Assembly (NCBI GenBank): GCA_037176885.1
Contig: JAWWNJ010000036.1
Coordinates: 496,001-560,000, forward strand
From: Favolaschia claudopus
Lineage: Eukaryota; Basidiomycota; Agaricomycetes; Agaricales; Mycenaceae
Direction of reading: 5' to 3'
Length of the DNA: 64,000 bases
In this document: one piece after another, positions 31,948 through 43,333 of the stretch
Numbering within the stretch: the first letter of the stretch is position 1
Layout of the letters: each line of letters begins with the position of its first letter
The notes under the pieces: model-generated
What the model was told of the DNA's origin: nothing
The model's database searches: none
What the model saw: the letters and a program-made list of their open reading frames with translations, nothing else
Translations under genes and position numbers: made by a program

Positions 31948-33573
31948 CTACCTCTGAACATGTACGCCGAGACCTTGTGCTTGATACGTCTCTAACTTGT
32001 TCGCGAACCATGGGCTCCAGTCGCTAACTTCCTCGTCAAGGTCGTCTGAGCAGTGGATAGAGATCGATGACCACCGCGAGATTGAAGGAAGGGGACTTGG
32101 GAGCTGATTGTCTGTCCACCAGCGCGATTGTATCATGGTATCCAATGCCTCTTCACTAAAATTGCTCCCGGCGTCAGTGCAAGAGAGCTCTTTCAGCTTG
32201 GGGGCGAGATTAAGGTGAGTCGGCGAATATTGTAGAGCGACAAAGACGGAGTCGTCGATGCAGTCCATGCAGCATTCTAGTTCCAATCTAAGGAGCGAAG
32301 GAGCATGTCGAAGTACAGCCAACAAGTCATTGGAGCTTAGAGTTGATCTTTCAACGGATAAAACCTCGAGATTGGGACATCTGAGCTGGAATTGAGTGAA
32401 CTCGGCAGATGACCAGGGGGAATCCGACGGTGCGAGGGATAATGTTTTCAAGGCAGGCAGGGCAAGGCAAGTGATGAAGGGCGAGTAATATAACGAGTCA
32501 GGGGTTGCTCCCATGAGCTCGAAATCAATATGGAGAAACTTGAGTCGTTCCAGCGTAGTCATTGGTCTGTGGGACATTTCAGGAAGTTCTTCCCATTGGT
32601 GCGTGGTGAAGAAGGCGCTCTCGAGAGTGGCACATCGAACAAGAATGTCTAGACATTCCATAGGGTCTGGTTCGGCCATATAGATGTAGGTGAGTTGTGA
32701 CCATGGCAGTAGAAGATTGCTGCTGAATCGGGTGTCAAGGATAACTCGTCGAAGGTTCCCTGCGGTCAAGAAGGCTGGCACCATCGAATGATTTCTCACA
32801 TCCGGGCATCGCAAATGCAATACTTTCAGGGACTGCAGTGAACCGGCGGGAATATGGGAAAGCACATCCAGCGATAAGATGTCAAAGTCTGCGGTTTTCC
32901 ATCGTTGTGCTGCCGTCGCCAATACGGCCACCAATGCATTTGGGTCGACGGTTTTTTGGTGCTGCTCCGGGATCTGCAAGACAATAGGAATGGAGAAAGG
33001 CGCAGATCTATCGAGCCACTGCTTTATGCTGGTAAGATGGTTGACCGAGGGTGTCGTCTTCGGCATTAGCACAAGTCTGCTGGTCCAGAGTTGAGGGGTG
33101 CTTTGCGCGACGCTTCTCCAATGTGCACAGACATGGGACAAACGGATACAGTCCCTTTCGCGAAAACGGATGAGGCTGTCGCGTACAATGAGGAATATTT
33201 CCGCGAGCAGCTCAGCAGGAAGCTTTCTAATCGGCGCAATTGCCATCCGCAGCTGAGCTACAATGCCTCGCTCTCGGTCGCGTAGACGTTCCAGATCTCT
33301 TATTTGCGACTCTATACGCGCGACGTTTGCTTCCGCTGCTTCAATGAGGATTTTGGCGTGTATTTCGAAAGCTCCGCTTGGGAGCTGAGCGAGTTGTGTG
33401 TAAAGAGCCGTGGGCTCGAGACCTGTGGCCTGCATAACGCCGTTGCTGTCGAGATCTGACTTGGGTGTGTATAGACGCAAGCCACGAATACGCATACAGT
33501 ATAGGCCGAGTATGGTTGGATGAAACTTAAAGCCGCAAGAGAAAGCGGCTGTGTCACGGACGGTCACGCTCAA
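31948..33573 (-). CDS. F-box/LRR-like protein, tandem paralogue 2 (541 aa)
   Basis: An open frame, ATG 33573 to stop 31948. It shares the block order of its neighbours: coiled coil (EAAEANVARIESQIRDLERL), F-box-like core (LPAELLAEIFLIVRDS), HWRSVAQSTPQLW, leucine-rich strands, then EEALDTMIQSRWWTDNQL and SRWSSISIHCSDD. About 45 residues precede the part shared with the paralogues (starting VMQATGLEPTAL), so the true start may be the internal Met near 33435. A CT-rich 5' region follows it. Role inferred as for paralogue 1. Confidence 0.84.
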   Translation of the reverse strand: MSVTVRDTAAFSCGFKFHPTILGLYCMRIRGLRLYTPKSDLDSNGVMQATGLEPTALYTQLAQLPSGAFEIHAKILIEAAEANVARIESQIRDLERLRDRERGIVAQLRMAIAPIRKLPAELLAEIFLIVRDSLIRFRERDCIRLSHVCAHWRSVAQSTPQLWTSRLVLMPKTTPSVNHLTSIKQWLDRSAPFSIPIVLQIPEQHQKTVDPNALVAVLATAAQRWKTADFDILSLDVLSHIPAGSLQSLKVLHLRCPDVRNHSMVPAFLTAGNLRRVILDTRFSSNLLLPWSQLTYIYMAEPDPMECLDILVRCATLESAFFTTHQWEELPEMSHRPMTTLERLKFLHIDFELMGATPDSLYYSPFITCLALPALKTLSLAPSDSPWSSAEFTQFQLRCPNLEVLSVERSTLSSNDLLAVLRHAPSLLRLELECCMDCIDDSVFVALQYSPTHLNLAPKLKELSCTDAGSNFSEEALDTMIQSRWWTDNQLPSPLPSISRWSSISIHCSDDLDEEVSDWSPWFANKLETYQAQGLGVHVQR

Positions 33574-34250
33574 TGGGTTAAAGTCGCAGTCTATATCATT
33601 AGGTAGCTCGCCTACAGCGTTTCAAATATCGTAGTGCTACACAAAACGTGCAATCTGGAATCAGCTGCAGTGGTAGTGCTATGTCATACCAGGGGATCCT
33701 CGTCTGACTCGTCGTGTAACGTACATTCCCAAGAAAAAAGAAAACAATCGTCCAGGCAATGGACCGCGAGGAGGGGAATTGTAAAAGGGAGTCCGGTGTC
33801 CATTATCTAGGCATGAGGAATAGGAATAAGAAGTACTAGTTATACACGCTGGTGATTGCGATCCTTGAGTCCCGATTCAGACTCCGGACGATGCGCCGTG
33901 TTTCCACTCTTCTCCGCCTCAGTTCCATTCCCATTGTTGTTTAGAAAGTTTCCTCGTAAGATGTACGACGAGCGACAGGGTTCATGTGCTCTGACCTAAG
34001 CTGTCCTTCGCAAGAGCATTGACGAAGCTCACGGAAACGAAAGCGAGGATTCGGGGCTTGAGTGCTTTGAGCGAGGGAAAGGGGAGAGAAGGGTCAAATG
34101 GACGGGTCAAGGACTGCTTTGAAGACTGGGAGACAGGGGAGGAACACCAAACAATAATTATGAATGATTTTGCAGCATATTTTCCCCCATCCCATCCTGG
34201 AACGGCGCATGAGCAAACGAATAGTCAAGAAGAGCGCAGAGAACCACCCA

Positions 34251-35765
34251 CTAGTATTCTTCACTTCCAAACCCAGACACTGTAACATCCAACCCCTGGG
34301 ATCGATACAGCTCCAACTTGGCAGCGATATGGGGACTGAATCCGTCGTTCTCATCATCAGAACAATGGATAGAGATGCACGACCACCTAGAGACTGGGGG
34401 AGGGCACGGAAGAGCAAGGAGCTGCTCGTCCGTCCACCATCGCGACTGGATCATAGTATCCAAAGCGTCTTCGTTGAAATCACTCCCTGTGTAGGACATA
34501 TTGATCGTTTCTAGCCTAGGAGCCAAACTTGGGCCATGTGTGGACGAATGTTGGAGTCCGGTGACAATGGAGTCGTCGAGGCAATGTTGGCAGCAGTCCA
34601 AGTCGAGAATCACGAGTGAGGGGGCATGCTGGAATACGGCCAAAAGGTCGCTGGGTACTAGACCCGAGCGCTCAATTGCCAGGTGCTCGATCTTGGGAGA
34701 ACGAAGTTGAAATTCAGTGAAATCGGGAGAAGACCAAAAGTGGTCCATATCCATGCACACCGTCAGCCGTTTCAAGGCAGGGAGGGAGAGGTGAGTGAAG
34801 AATGGGCCGGTCAAATCTCCCGACTGGCAATCAGAACCGAAATCGATGCTGAGTGTTTCGAGTCCTGAAAGAGTTGTAATCGGCCGTTGGGACATGTCAG
34901 GAAGCTCTGGCCATGCGCTGGTCCTCAGATCGGCGTCAACCACGCTCGCACACTGAACCAAAGCATCGAGGCATTCCATAGGATGATGGTCTTCCACACG
35001 AAGGGTAGTGATTTGAGCCCATGGTAACACGAATTTGCTGCTTCGCTGTGTATGAAGGAACAGAGTCTGCAGGCGTTCCGCCGTTAAAAGTGGTCGTGTC
35101 AACTCATGATTTTTGACATCCGAGCTCTTCAGGTCAAATGTATGGAGTGAGTTCAGAGAGACCGCATGAATACGATCGAAGACGTCAAGTGAACTGAGAT
35201 GGAACCTCGCAGAATCCCATCGGTGGGCGTTGGCGGCCATTATGTCCATCAATGGTCCAGCATTCACGCGTCTCCAATTTGTCCCCGAGTTTTCCAAGTG
35301 GATGGAAATTGGAAAAGGCGAAGATCTATCCAGCCAATGTTTTGATAGGGCTAGATAATCCTCGCTCGGAGTCTTCTCCAGTTTGAAGCTGACCGTTTCA
35401 GTGAACAATCGAGGAGTGGTGTGTGCAACGCGTCTCCAATATACGCAAACATGCGACAGTCTTTGAACCTTTTGGACGGTATCTCTTCGATAGTATGAAG
35501 ATTGGCAGCGTACATGGAGAAAAATCTCTCGAAGGAGCTCCGCTGGCAGTTTGTTGACAGGCGCTATCGCCATCCGTAGACGGGCAATTACACCGCGCTC
35601 TCGGTCGCGCAGACATTCCAGATCTCGGATTTGGGAATTTATACGTGCAATGTTGGCTTCTGCAGCGTCGATGAGAAGTTTGGCCTGAGTTTCGAACGTT
35701 GTGATCGGCAACTGCGCGAGCTGGCTGAGGAGAAGACCAGTATTCATAGAGTCTGTAGTTTGCAT
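34251..35765 (-). CDS. F-box/LRR-like protein, tandem paralogue 3 (504 aa)
   Basis: An open frame, ATG 35765 (MQTTDSMNTGLLLSQLAQL) to stop 34251. Coiled coil DAAEANIARINSQIRDLECL, F-box-like core LPAELLREIFLHVRCQ, YWRRVAHTTPRLF, leucine-rich strands, EDALDTMIQSRWWTDEQL and SRWSCISIHCSDD. Its start aligns with the MQTT and MQAT positions in the other two, which supports those as the ancestral start. The least conserved parts are the solvent-side LRR segments, as expected if substrate specificity is diverging. Confidence 0.85.
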   Translation of the reverse strand: MQTTDSMNTGLLLSQLAQLPITTFETQAKLLIDAAEANIARINSQIRDLECLRDRERGVIARLRMAIAPVNKLPAELLREIFLHVRCQSSYYRRDTVQKVQRLSHVCVYWRRVAHTTPRLFTETVSFKLEKTPSEDYLALSKHWLDRSSPFPISIHLENSGTNWRRVNAGPLMDIMAANAHRWDSARFHLSSLDVFDRIHAVSLNSLHTFDLKSSDVKNHELTRPLLTAERLQTLFLHTQRSSKFVLPWAQITTLRVEDHHPMECLDALVQCASVVDADLRTSAWPELPDMSQRPITTLSGLETLSIDFGSDCQSGDLTGPFFTHLSLPALKRLTVCMDMDHFWSSPDFTEFQLRSPKIEHLAIERSGLVPSDLLAVFQHAPSLVILDLDCCQHCLDDSIVTGLQHSSTHGPSLAPRLETINMSYTGSDFNEDALDTMIQSRWWTDEQLLALPCPPPVSRWSCISIHCSDDENDGFSPHIAAKLELYRSQGLDVTVSGFGSEEY

Positions 35766-36009
35766 TGGACTACAAGTTAACGCTGCATGTCAGCGGAGAT
35801 AGCGTCGGTGAGATGAATTGCGCGTACATATGTTATTTGTGGTTGCAGCGCTGTTTTTGAGCGCGCCCTGACGTTGGGGTTGCGTTGAGTCAAAAAATGG
35901 TCCAAGGGTTTCAAAGCAACTAGGAGATCATCGATCATGTCACGGGCGGTGTCACACGACGATTTTTCTTACAAATCGATTTTGAATGAAATTACAGGGA
36001 GCCAAGCGA

Positions 36010-36056
36010 ACAGGGGTAGGTAGGTAGTAGGTAGGTAGTATAGGTAGTAGGTAGGG
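36010..36056. repeat. GTAG/GTAGGTA microsatellite
   Basis: A run of GTAGGTAG and GTAGTAGG units about 250 bp upstream of the third F-box-like gene. Confidence 0.8.
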
Positions 36057-37078
36057 GAAGAGTGAATTTCATGACGGTTTGCCAGGTGGGAGTCTGGGAG
36101 GGAAAATGTTGGTGACATTTATATGGACGAACTCATACACCGACTCGGCCAAATCATCCGGAACAACCTGCGCACCGCCTCATATCTTCCCTTCCTATCT
36201 CCTCCACAAAGTCGTACAAAGTATCAGGGTCAGCAAGCATGTAGGGAGCGTGTGTGGTGAGCCTCGCGCTTCCGCTGAGCACGGCTGGGAGAGAGTACCC
36301 TAGCCCTCTACTGCCTTCTATCACCGTCTAACGAAGTGAGGCTCGGCCTGTAGGCCCAACACATATCCGACCTTATCCGACTGGTCTCACGGATGATGGA
36401 CCCGACGTGTGCCCATGCAGAAGCGTGCGAGGGCAGAAGTGGTGGAAGGCGTACAGCGCCGCTCTAAGCTGTTGGCGGGAGAGGCCACAAAAGCGGAGAA
36501 GCCGGAGAGAATGAGTGAGCAATGGTTTTCAATCCAAGACTGTCATCGGCATCGTCCCTCGAGTAGAGACTCCGAAAGCTCCGAATTTGGAACGGTGGGC
36601 ATAGCAAGCATCAAGAACCCGGGCCTACAATAGGTGCCATTGCGTGCAGAGACGCTTGGGAGTGATACCAAGGGAAGAAAAGCCGCTCAGACCGCAGGAA
36701 AGCGGCAATTATCGACGAATCCCAAATTGAGTTCGCCTTGACTCCCCCTTCAACGACGCTCCGCGCTGGCAAAGCTGAACGGCGGCTTCAGGAGGGGATC
36801 GCGTCCCGGCCCAGGGATGAAAGTATCTTGTGCCAGAGTGCAAAACGGGTCCACCCGCCCCAGATTCACAACGTGAAGAGAAACGAATACATGTCTGTAA
36901 GGATGAGAGGTGGGGGCACACGTCGGTGTCTGAGATCGGGCATAAAACATCCCCGCAAGGACCGTGGGTGGGGACAACGTCCGTGACCGCAAGGGCTCCG
37001 AGATTGGGGTATGGAACGTGACTTGCCAAGATCCAAAAAGGCCGGAAAGTCGCCAAATCATATGGTTTCGCTAATGAT

Positions 37079-37864
37079 TCAGCTGCGACAGCCAAAAGCA
37101 AAGCCAGATGATGGAAAGGGTATGTCGCACGAAGCCGCCACCAAGTCCGAATCCTCATGTCCGTCATACGAGTAATTGACGGACTGCTCGAGCCGAAACG
37201 ACGACGCTCCTATACTGGTGCGTGAAGACCCACGGGACAACGAAGCTGAACGAGAAAAGGACGTCCCCTGGCTCGGGGTAGGAGAGCCTCGTCCATATTC
37301 GATGAAATCATGCAAACATGACCTGTTTGTATCACAGTCATGTGGTTTCTTTGCTCGACGGCCGAATGTGGACCAGCCAGCGGCAGTTGAAGTCAGCGCC
37401 GGGCTACTCGAAACGGAGGAAAGCCTGGAAGAGCCCGCGATGCGCTTCATGAGGCGTCGGGCGCGCGTCGAGTCTGCTGACTGGACATTGGATGGGAACG
37501 GGGCTGAAAGCTCCGATGCATCTTCAAGGGATTCGGCATCGTATGCTAGCCCTGCAACTGACTGTCGACGGATTCGCGGCCGTAGTGCAGTAGCAAATGG
37601 AGGCGAGGGAAGTAAGGTGGAATCAAGAATGGCCGAACTGTCGTTCGTAAACGCAGATACGACAGAAGGATCCCAATTCGCGACGAGAGAGTCCAAGTCT
37701 GGGTGGATTCTCTTCTCCAACGCCGGAGACTCCAGCTCGGGAGGAACTTGTAAAGTCGGTATAGTTTTCGGCGCAGAGTGAAAGGGCACGCCTGAGTCAC
37801 CCAAGGCGGATACTCCAAACCAACTCTTCGTCCTGCGCCTGAAACGTGCGAGAATGTTCGCCAT
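37079..37864 (-). CDS. Ser-rich hypothetical protein (261 aa)
   Basis: A single open frame, ATG 37864 to stop 37079. It starts with a basic segment (MANILARFRRRTKSWFGVSA) and is rich in Ser, Pro and Arg (SRLSSVSSSPALTSTAAG; SFSRSASLSRGSSRTSIGA). No domain is recognisable; it looks intrinsically disordered, with many possible phosphorylation sites. Its length and amino-acid bias favour a real gene. The N-terminal R/W/F cluster could be a membrane-binding or targeting segment. No paralogue is seen in the window. Confidence 0.5.
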   Translation of the reverse strand: MANILARFRRRTKSWFGVSALGDSGVPFHSAPKTIPTLQVPPELESPALEKRIHPDLDSLVANWDPSVVSAFTNDSSAILDSTLLPSPPFATALRPRIRRQSVAGLAYDAESLEDASELSAPFPSNVQSADSTRARRLMKRIAGSSRLSSVSSSPALTSTAAGWSTFGRRAKKPHDCDTNRSCLHDFIEYGRGSPTPSQGTSFSRSASLSRGSSRTSIGASSFRLEQSVNYSYDGHEDSDLVAASCDIPFPSSGFAFGCRS

Positions 37865-40125
37865 CTCGTACCCGGTGAACGATGCCGTTTCGTCGCCCTT
37901 GGTGGGAAGGCCGATACAATTTCAGCAGCTGCAAGCAGGATTCTCAGCCCGTACAGATGATACTGGCTGGAGATGACGAACCACAACGAGGTAGAAGGAC
38001 AAGATGGTTGCGCTACTGTCGGAAGGCTTCTTCCTGATATAAAGAGAGAGTCCACGCAAGCCGCCACAAAAGGAAGGTCTGACTAAATCCGCGCCGCCCC
38101 GCATAGCAGATGGGACTCGGGAATTGGGCCGCAGTAGACGGACTTTAGGTGCGGGATTTGCGGAAAGAGACGCAGAGATAAAAAACCTTCAGGAGAGTTT
38201 GTGGGCTCCCACTGAAGCCTCGGCGCCAATAAGAAGAAAGGACTGGGGACCTGGGGGATGTATTATCAATTTGCAAACTCGGGCGGCACGGTGCATACGG
38301 ACTTTTGAACAAATCCGGGAAAATCAGAAGAACACATGGCTAGCAGTCGATACGTTCCATGTCGCTTTTCTGCAGCCTGCATTTCGACCCCATGCTATCG
38401 CAAGAAGCCGGTAGACCGTAGATATTCCTTGGTAGCCGTGTTCCACAAACGGGTTGTCGAGCTCAACAGACTGGGGACATTTGACCCAAGGGAGTTAGAT
38501 GGTACATCACAAAGTTTTGAGTGTCCAATGCTGGAGTTTTGAAAAACTAAGCACGGATGATGGATCTTGCGAAGCGGGAACATATCAAGTGAATCCGCTT
38601 TTGCAGTTGAATGGTCTTCAAGCAGCTCCCAACCGTCTCCTCGTAATCGACACGAGGAGCACCGATGGTGGCGCTCATTGAAACTGTTCCATTCACTTAG
38701 GGCCGCGAGGGTCGTAAGGTGGAGTGAAGTAAGGCTTCCGAGAACGGACTGCCCGCCGGGTATACGAGCGGCCCTGCAAAATTATAGGCACTGAAACGTG
38801 TTGTATCGGGCTGACAGCACCTTACCGGGTGGTGAGAGGCGTTGTGAGCCAGAGCTGGACTTTGCGAGTAACAAAAGACGATTTCAAGGGATGACTAGAG
38901 CATCATAAGCCTCCGTTGAGTAGCCGAGAGCCTGTAAAGAAGGCTCATACCTTCAATGAAGAGACCACCATCGCCGAATTGGAACTACCCAAGGTGTTCA
39001 ACGGGCCATCGAGAACTTAATGGTCGCCGCTGCGTTTCATCGTATTTGTGGCGGCCAGAGATAAGGGTTTTCATATCAGAACTGCGGATCAGCGCCGTAG
39101 GCCTGTATTTCTATCTCATCGAACCAAGGAGAAGACAGGTGGGCGTTGGAACCGTGGTTCATGGTGGTTTGGCGACTGGAGCAAAGCGTCACGGTAACGG
39201 TGTGACCATGACTATGATTCCCTGACCTCAAGAAATCACTCGCCGGGTTCTCGTGGACGTTCAGGCCGGCCGCGCGTTAACGTTCAGGAACCGACTTGAG
39301 CTCCAACGTCGAACACAGGATATCTGGGAAGCTTTTCAAAGGAATTCGATGTCTTCATTCCCCGTCTGTTCTCGGTCCTATAGGCTAGGCCCTAACTAAG
39401 TATTCAAATTGCGAGCGACAGACTCGCGACCGACTCTACCCAAAACCTCTGCAGCGGCTTTGCCTACAGCGAAATTCTGGGGAGCCATTTTCACCAAGGA
39501 ATTCAGTGATTATTTCTGCTCGGGTTTGCTGGGAGGGTGACGCGGGATCTCGACGACCAGTTCTTCGTCTGTTCTCCCTGACTCCTAAGGAGCCTAACTC
39601 TCAGCATCTCATGGCTAGTCTTGAAACGGCTGAAACAAAGTATTAAGATCGGACGTCCGCGGATTGTCTGCCACGTTGTACATGTTCGCAGAATATATTT
39701 GATTCCGTCAACAGCTTTTCACGTTCTCGGAAGTTCCATGAAGATCTTCCTGTCGATCATAAATTCTCTCACAGCAGCAAAGTTCGTGCAGTACTCCACT
39801 GGTGGCTTGCTGTTGACTCTACAGCAGTCTTCACAGTTTCTGCGGCCGCCGCGCACACCATGATGCTGTTATGCGGTGTGCACCCTCTTCTCATTTACTT
39901 TGTTCTTGGAAGCATCACTGCGCACAGGCAGTTCTTCAGAGCTGCTCATAAGCGTGTCCACTTCGTCTCTGACTCCTTCCCGCCGCGTTCTCTTACTCCC
40001 TTGTACATACAGTCCACATATTTTCCCGCAGCGTCCAAACTGTGCTGTTTCTTTGATTCATTTTGTTGTAGCCTGACTTACGATTCCCTCAGCAGAATTC
40101 CCAACCCACCGCTGCACTTGAGACA
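37865..40125. other. Gene-poor stretch
   Basis: Only short, mutually overlapping frames without recognisable content. No repeat structure was noticed except scattered purine-rich tracts. Confidence 0.4.
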
Positions 40126-40582
40126 ATGAACTCGCTTTTATTGGTATTCCTCGCCGTGGTGGCGTTCTTGTCAATACCCCGTATGTGATCATCTCTCGTT
40201 CAAGGCCGCTATCCGAGTGTTCCCAGTCTCTATCTGTATCCTCTTCGTCATGGCCCGCCCTAAGGCATATACTATTAATCCTCGGGCCAATCCCTCTGTG
40301 CCGGCGACCCCTGGGCTTATAGGCCCAGGGCAGACCACATTCACCGTGACGGGTATGCTGGGACCTTTTCGAACATACCTGCATCTCCCCGGCCAAATTC
40401 AATTCCCTCCTTCTGCTCTGTATCAAATCGGCCGCGGTCGTATTCCGATTGACGCAGAGGTGAATTTTGCTCACCGTTTCCGGCACCGCTCGTGCTCACT
40501 GAAATTCCTTGCGATGATCACAGGCAGCCGATCATCCCTAGGAACCGCGCATTTCATTGGAACCAATGAATATGCCGCATAA
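40126..40582 (+). CDS. Possible small secreted protein (weak)
   Basis: ATG 40126 encodes a signal-peptide-like stretch (MNSLLLVFLAVVAFLSIP). A GT-AG intron beginning GTATGTGATC (about 40174) could join it to a frame ending at 40582 that reads MARPKAYTINPRANPSVPAT and TFTVTGMLGPFRTYLHLPG. Nothing is recognised. The join and the gene are uncertain; this may be chance. Confidence 0.22.
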
Positions 40583-42523
40583 TGCGCAACATGGTCATAA
40601 AGACGGTGGGGGGCTGCAATAAGAAAGTTCCGCTTCAAATCCAAGCTGTATATTTTGCTGTGTCTTTTGTTTTTGACGCTTTCATTTTGCTCTCGTTACT
40701 CCAAAGTTTATGAATTAACGCTGTTTATCGTATCTTCAGGCTTCACAATGAGTAGTTTCTGCTCTTAACTGAGAACTGACGTTCGAATGAGCGAGCCCTC
40801 CACAGGTAGACATAATTACTTTTTGAATTTGAGAATCAAGTAAAATCAGCGGTCATATTCAAAGTAGCGTTCTGTAATGACAATATGATAATATATAAAA
40901 AGCCTTTGCTTCAACAGTGCGTAGCCAAGTTGAACATACCATCACGGCGTATGCCATTGCCTCTGATCCATACTCAGACGGCATGTTCAAAGTCAAAATA
41001 CAACGGTTATGACCCATCAAGCAGCGAGTACTACGCATGAACGCTATTCTACCGCTCCGCACAGCTAAGCTACTCTTGGCCCTTGGCAGATATACAGCTC
41101 TATCAAGTGTTAAACAGCAAATGTCGAAGCTGTGTCTCGAAGCCTCACACACAAAGCCTTTAATTAGGGCCGAGACTTTGTACGAATTCTAATTCTCCCG
41201 CATGCCTCCCACTAGTTCTGCCATCCAAATTTCCGACTCTTTAAAGGAATGTGGCCGTGCCTCCATCATCCCTGCATGTAAGCCAGCCGTTCAACCTCAA
41301 ATCCAAATCATCGTATCTAACCCTTGGCAGGTACCACTGTTTGTTTCATTGCCCTACTACTCGTATTTTATGCTCTGGCTCTTTGGGACCGTTGGATTGC
41401 TTTGAGATCTCGCGAATCACATCAACTTCAAGGTGCAACGATTCCCTGGTCGTCTCCAAAGTATCCGTGTTGACTTCCACATCCAGTCCGCTTAAATTCC
41501 AGAGTGCAATCCAGGCTATATGGCGCAGTCGGAGAAAGTTCTTCCAGTAATCCGTTTGCGCGGGATTCAGACCCAAGTGCCCCAGAGCAGCCAAACTACG
41601 AGGGCGATAACAACCATCTGAAAGCGCCGCTAATAAAAAGTGCCGACAACGTTAACTCGAGTAGTATGAGGATTGTCATCTGACTTGTGTTTCAAGTTCA
41701 CCCTCCTGATCGCTCTGAAATCTCTGTGCCGGAGAGGGAATTTCCCTGATTTTCCGCTCAAGACCCTACGATACAATGAATCATAATGCGTACTAAAAAC
41801 GGAGAGGCCTACTAGTATCGGCGCCGCAATCATCTCGATAGATTTGATCTATGGAATTTACCATCTTGGATATTCGTAGAGTCAATATTACATTGCATCG
41901 TTCCCAATCTCTCGATTCATAGCTGTTCAACTCCTATCATTGTAGTAGTACTACAGCATCGGCGATATATGTTTCAACGAGCACTGTGGTTAACTTGATG
42001 CTACGTGGAGATGAAAGCTCGTGTATGCAGCCAATGAGAGCCCTTTGAGCTGATACCGTATGCAGAAATTAAAACATTAATCTGAAGAGCTCGAACAACT
42101 TGAAAGAAACTTTAAGAAAGGCTGTCGGCGAACTTCTCGAAAAACGGATTGCAATTGCTTCTGATTCTTGAAGCTCTGAATCTCCTCCACAAATCTAGAG
42201 ACCAATGAATCGCTTCAACGCAGCCGCAGGGCCTAGCATGGTCGCAAAAGACGCTCACAAAGCTGTTATGAGTCAACAGCACCCAGGCCCCTGTCACGGG
42301 CCGACGGGCAATCGAACACCTTGTCACGAGGAGTCACGCTCCGTGGTTGACCTTTCCCGCTTGTTTACCGCGCTGCTTGTTCGACTCAACAGAAAATCAT
42401 CCACACCTCGCTTCATCTCCGCACTCGAGAGGTCCGAGTCCTGCGACCCTCTGGCGTATTCGAGTTGATTCAACCGTCTACCTGCCACTCGGCGAAATTC
42501 GCAGAACGCTCAGGCTGCCCGGG
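40583..42523. other. Gene-poor AT-rich stretch
   Basis: No coding sequence that I can support. Short frames overlap on both strands without domains or splice consistency. Confidence 0.4.
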
Positions 42524-42531
42524 GCCTGCGG

Positions 42532-43325
42532 CTAGTGTTGTCAGGGTCGGGTCGGGCTCGAAAGCCCGGGCTTGGGTCGGGTCAGCAAGGGTCAGGGTCG
42601 ATGCTCAACGCCCGACCCGACCCAGAAGGCAGGGTCGGGCCCGGGTCGGGTCGGGTCAGGGTCGCGACCCGGGTCGCATGGGTAAGAAAAGAATTTTGAG
42701 CGAATCTGACCACACATATCAATCTTTGTCTATGCCAAATGTATAGCTAACACCTCTTAAAGCAGAAAAAGCTGAATCCCGACAACAGTGGTCACTGGTC
42801 AGCAAACTGCATTTGGACGTAATAACTACATAACTAATCACGAAAAACAGCTATCCGAACCAAGGGAGTCGACACTTCAAGACTATGCAGAATCAATCCT
42901 AGGTAAGTGTTAGGTTCTTGAAACACAATCATAACTCTCCACGCACCCGATTTTCGAATATACGCTGTGTCGCCTGCAAAACTTCCTTTCTAGGGTCGTG
43001 TGAACTGATGGGATGCGGGACTGACCGATCACCTCCTGCTGCTTATGCCCCCGATATGCCTTCCTCATCTCAGGAATGATTTCTTGATCAAAAATTCAAT
43101 GGTAGTGCATCAGATGAGGAGATGGAGACATGGATTCATGCCCCTAACTGGCCTGAAATTTGTAGGTGCCGACCCGGGTCGGCGACCCGGGTCTAGGGTC
43201 GCACAGAATCTCTGACCCGACCCGCGACCCTACTTGAAGTCGGGCCCGGGTCGGGTCGGGGTCGGGCTCAAAAGCCCGGGCTTGGGTCGGGTCGAGGGTC
43301 GGCGACCCGACCCCGGACAACACTA
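42532..43325. mobile_element. Non-autonomous hAT-like element made of GGGTCG repeats (794 bp)
   Basis: The element begins TAGTGTTGTCAGGGTCGGG and ends with the inverse (CCCCGGACAACACTA). It is flanked by the perfect 8-bp repeat CCTGCGGC at 42524-42531 and 43326-43333, the duplication length of the hAT superfamily. About 140-160 bp at each end is an extreme GGGTCGGG/CCCGACCC repeat that can fold on itself; the 0.45-kb centre is ordinary AT-rich DNA with no transposase. It must be mobilised in trans if mobile at all. Confidence 0.82.
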
Positions 43326-43333
43326 CCTGCGGC

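Noticed and set aside
42430..42450. tRNA B-box-like GGTCCGAGTCCTG
   Set aside because: No matching A-box or cloverleaf could be built around it.
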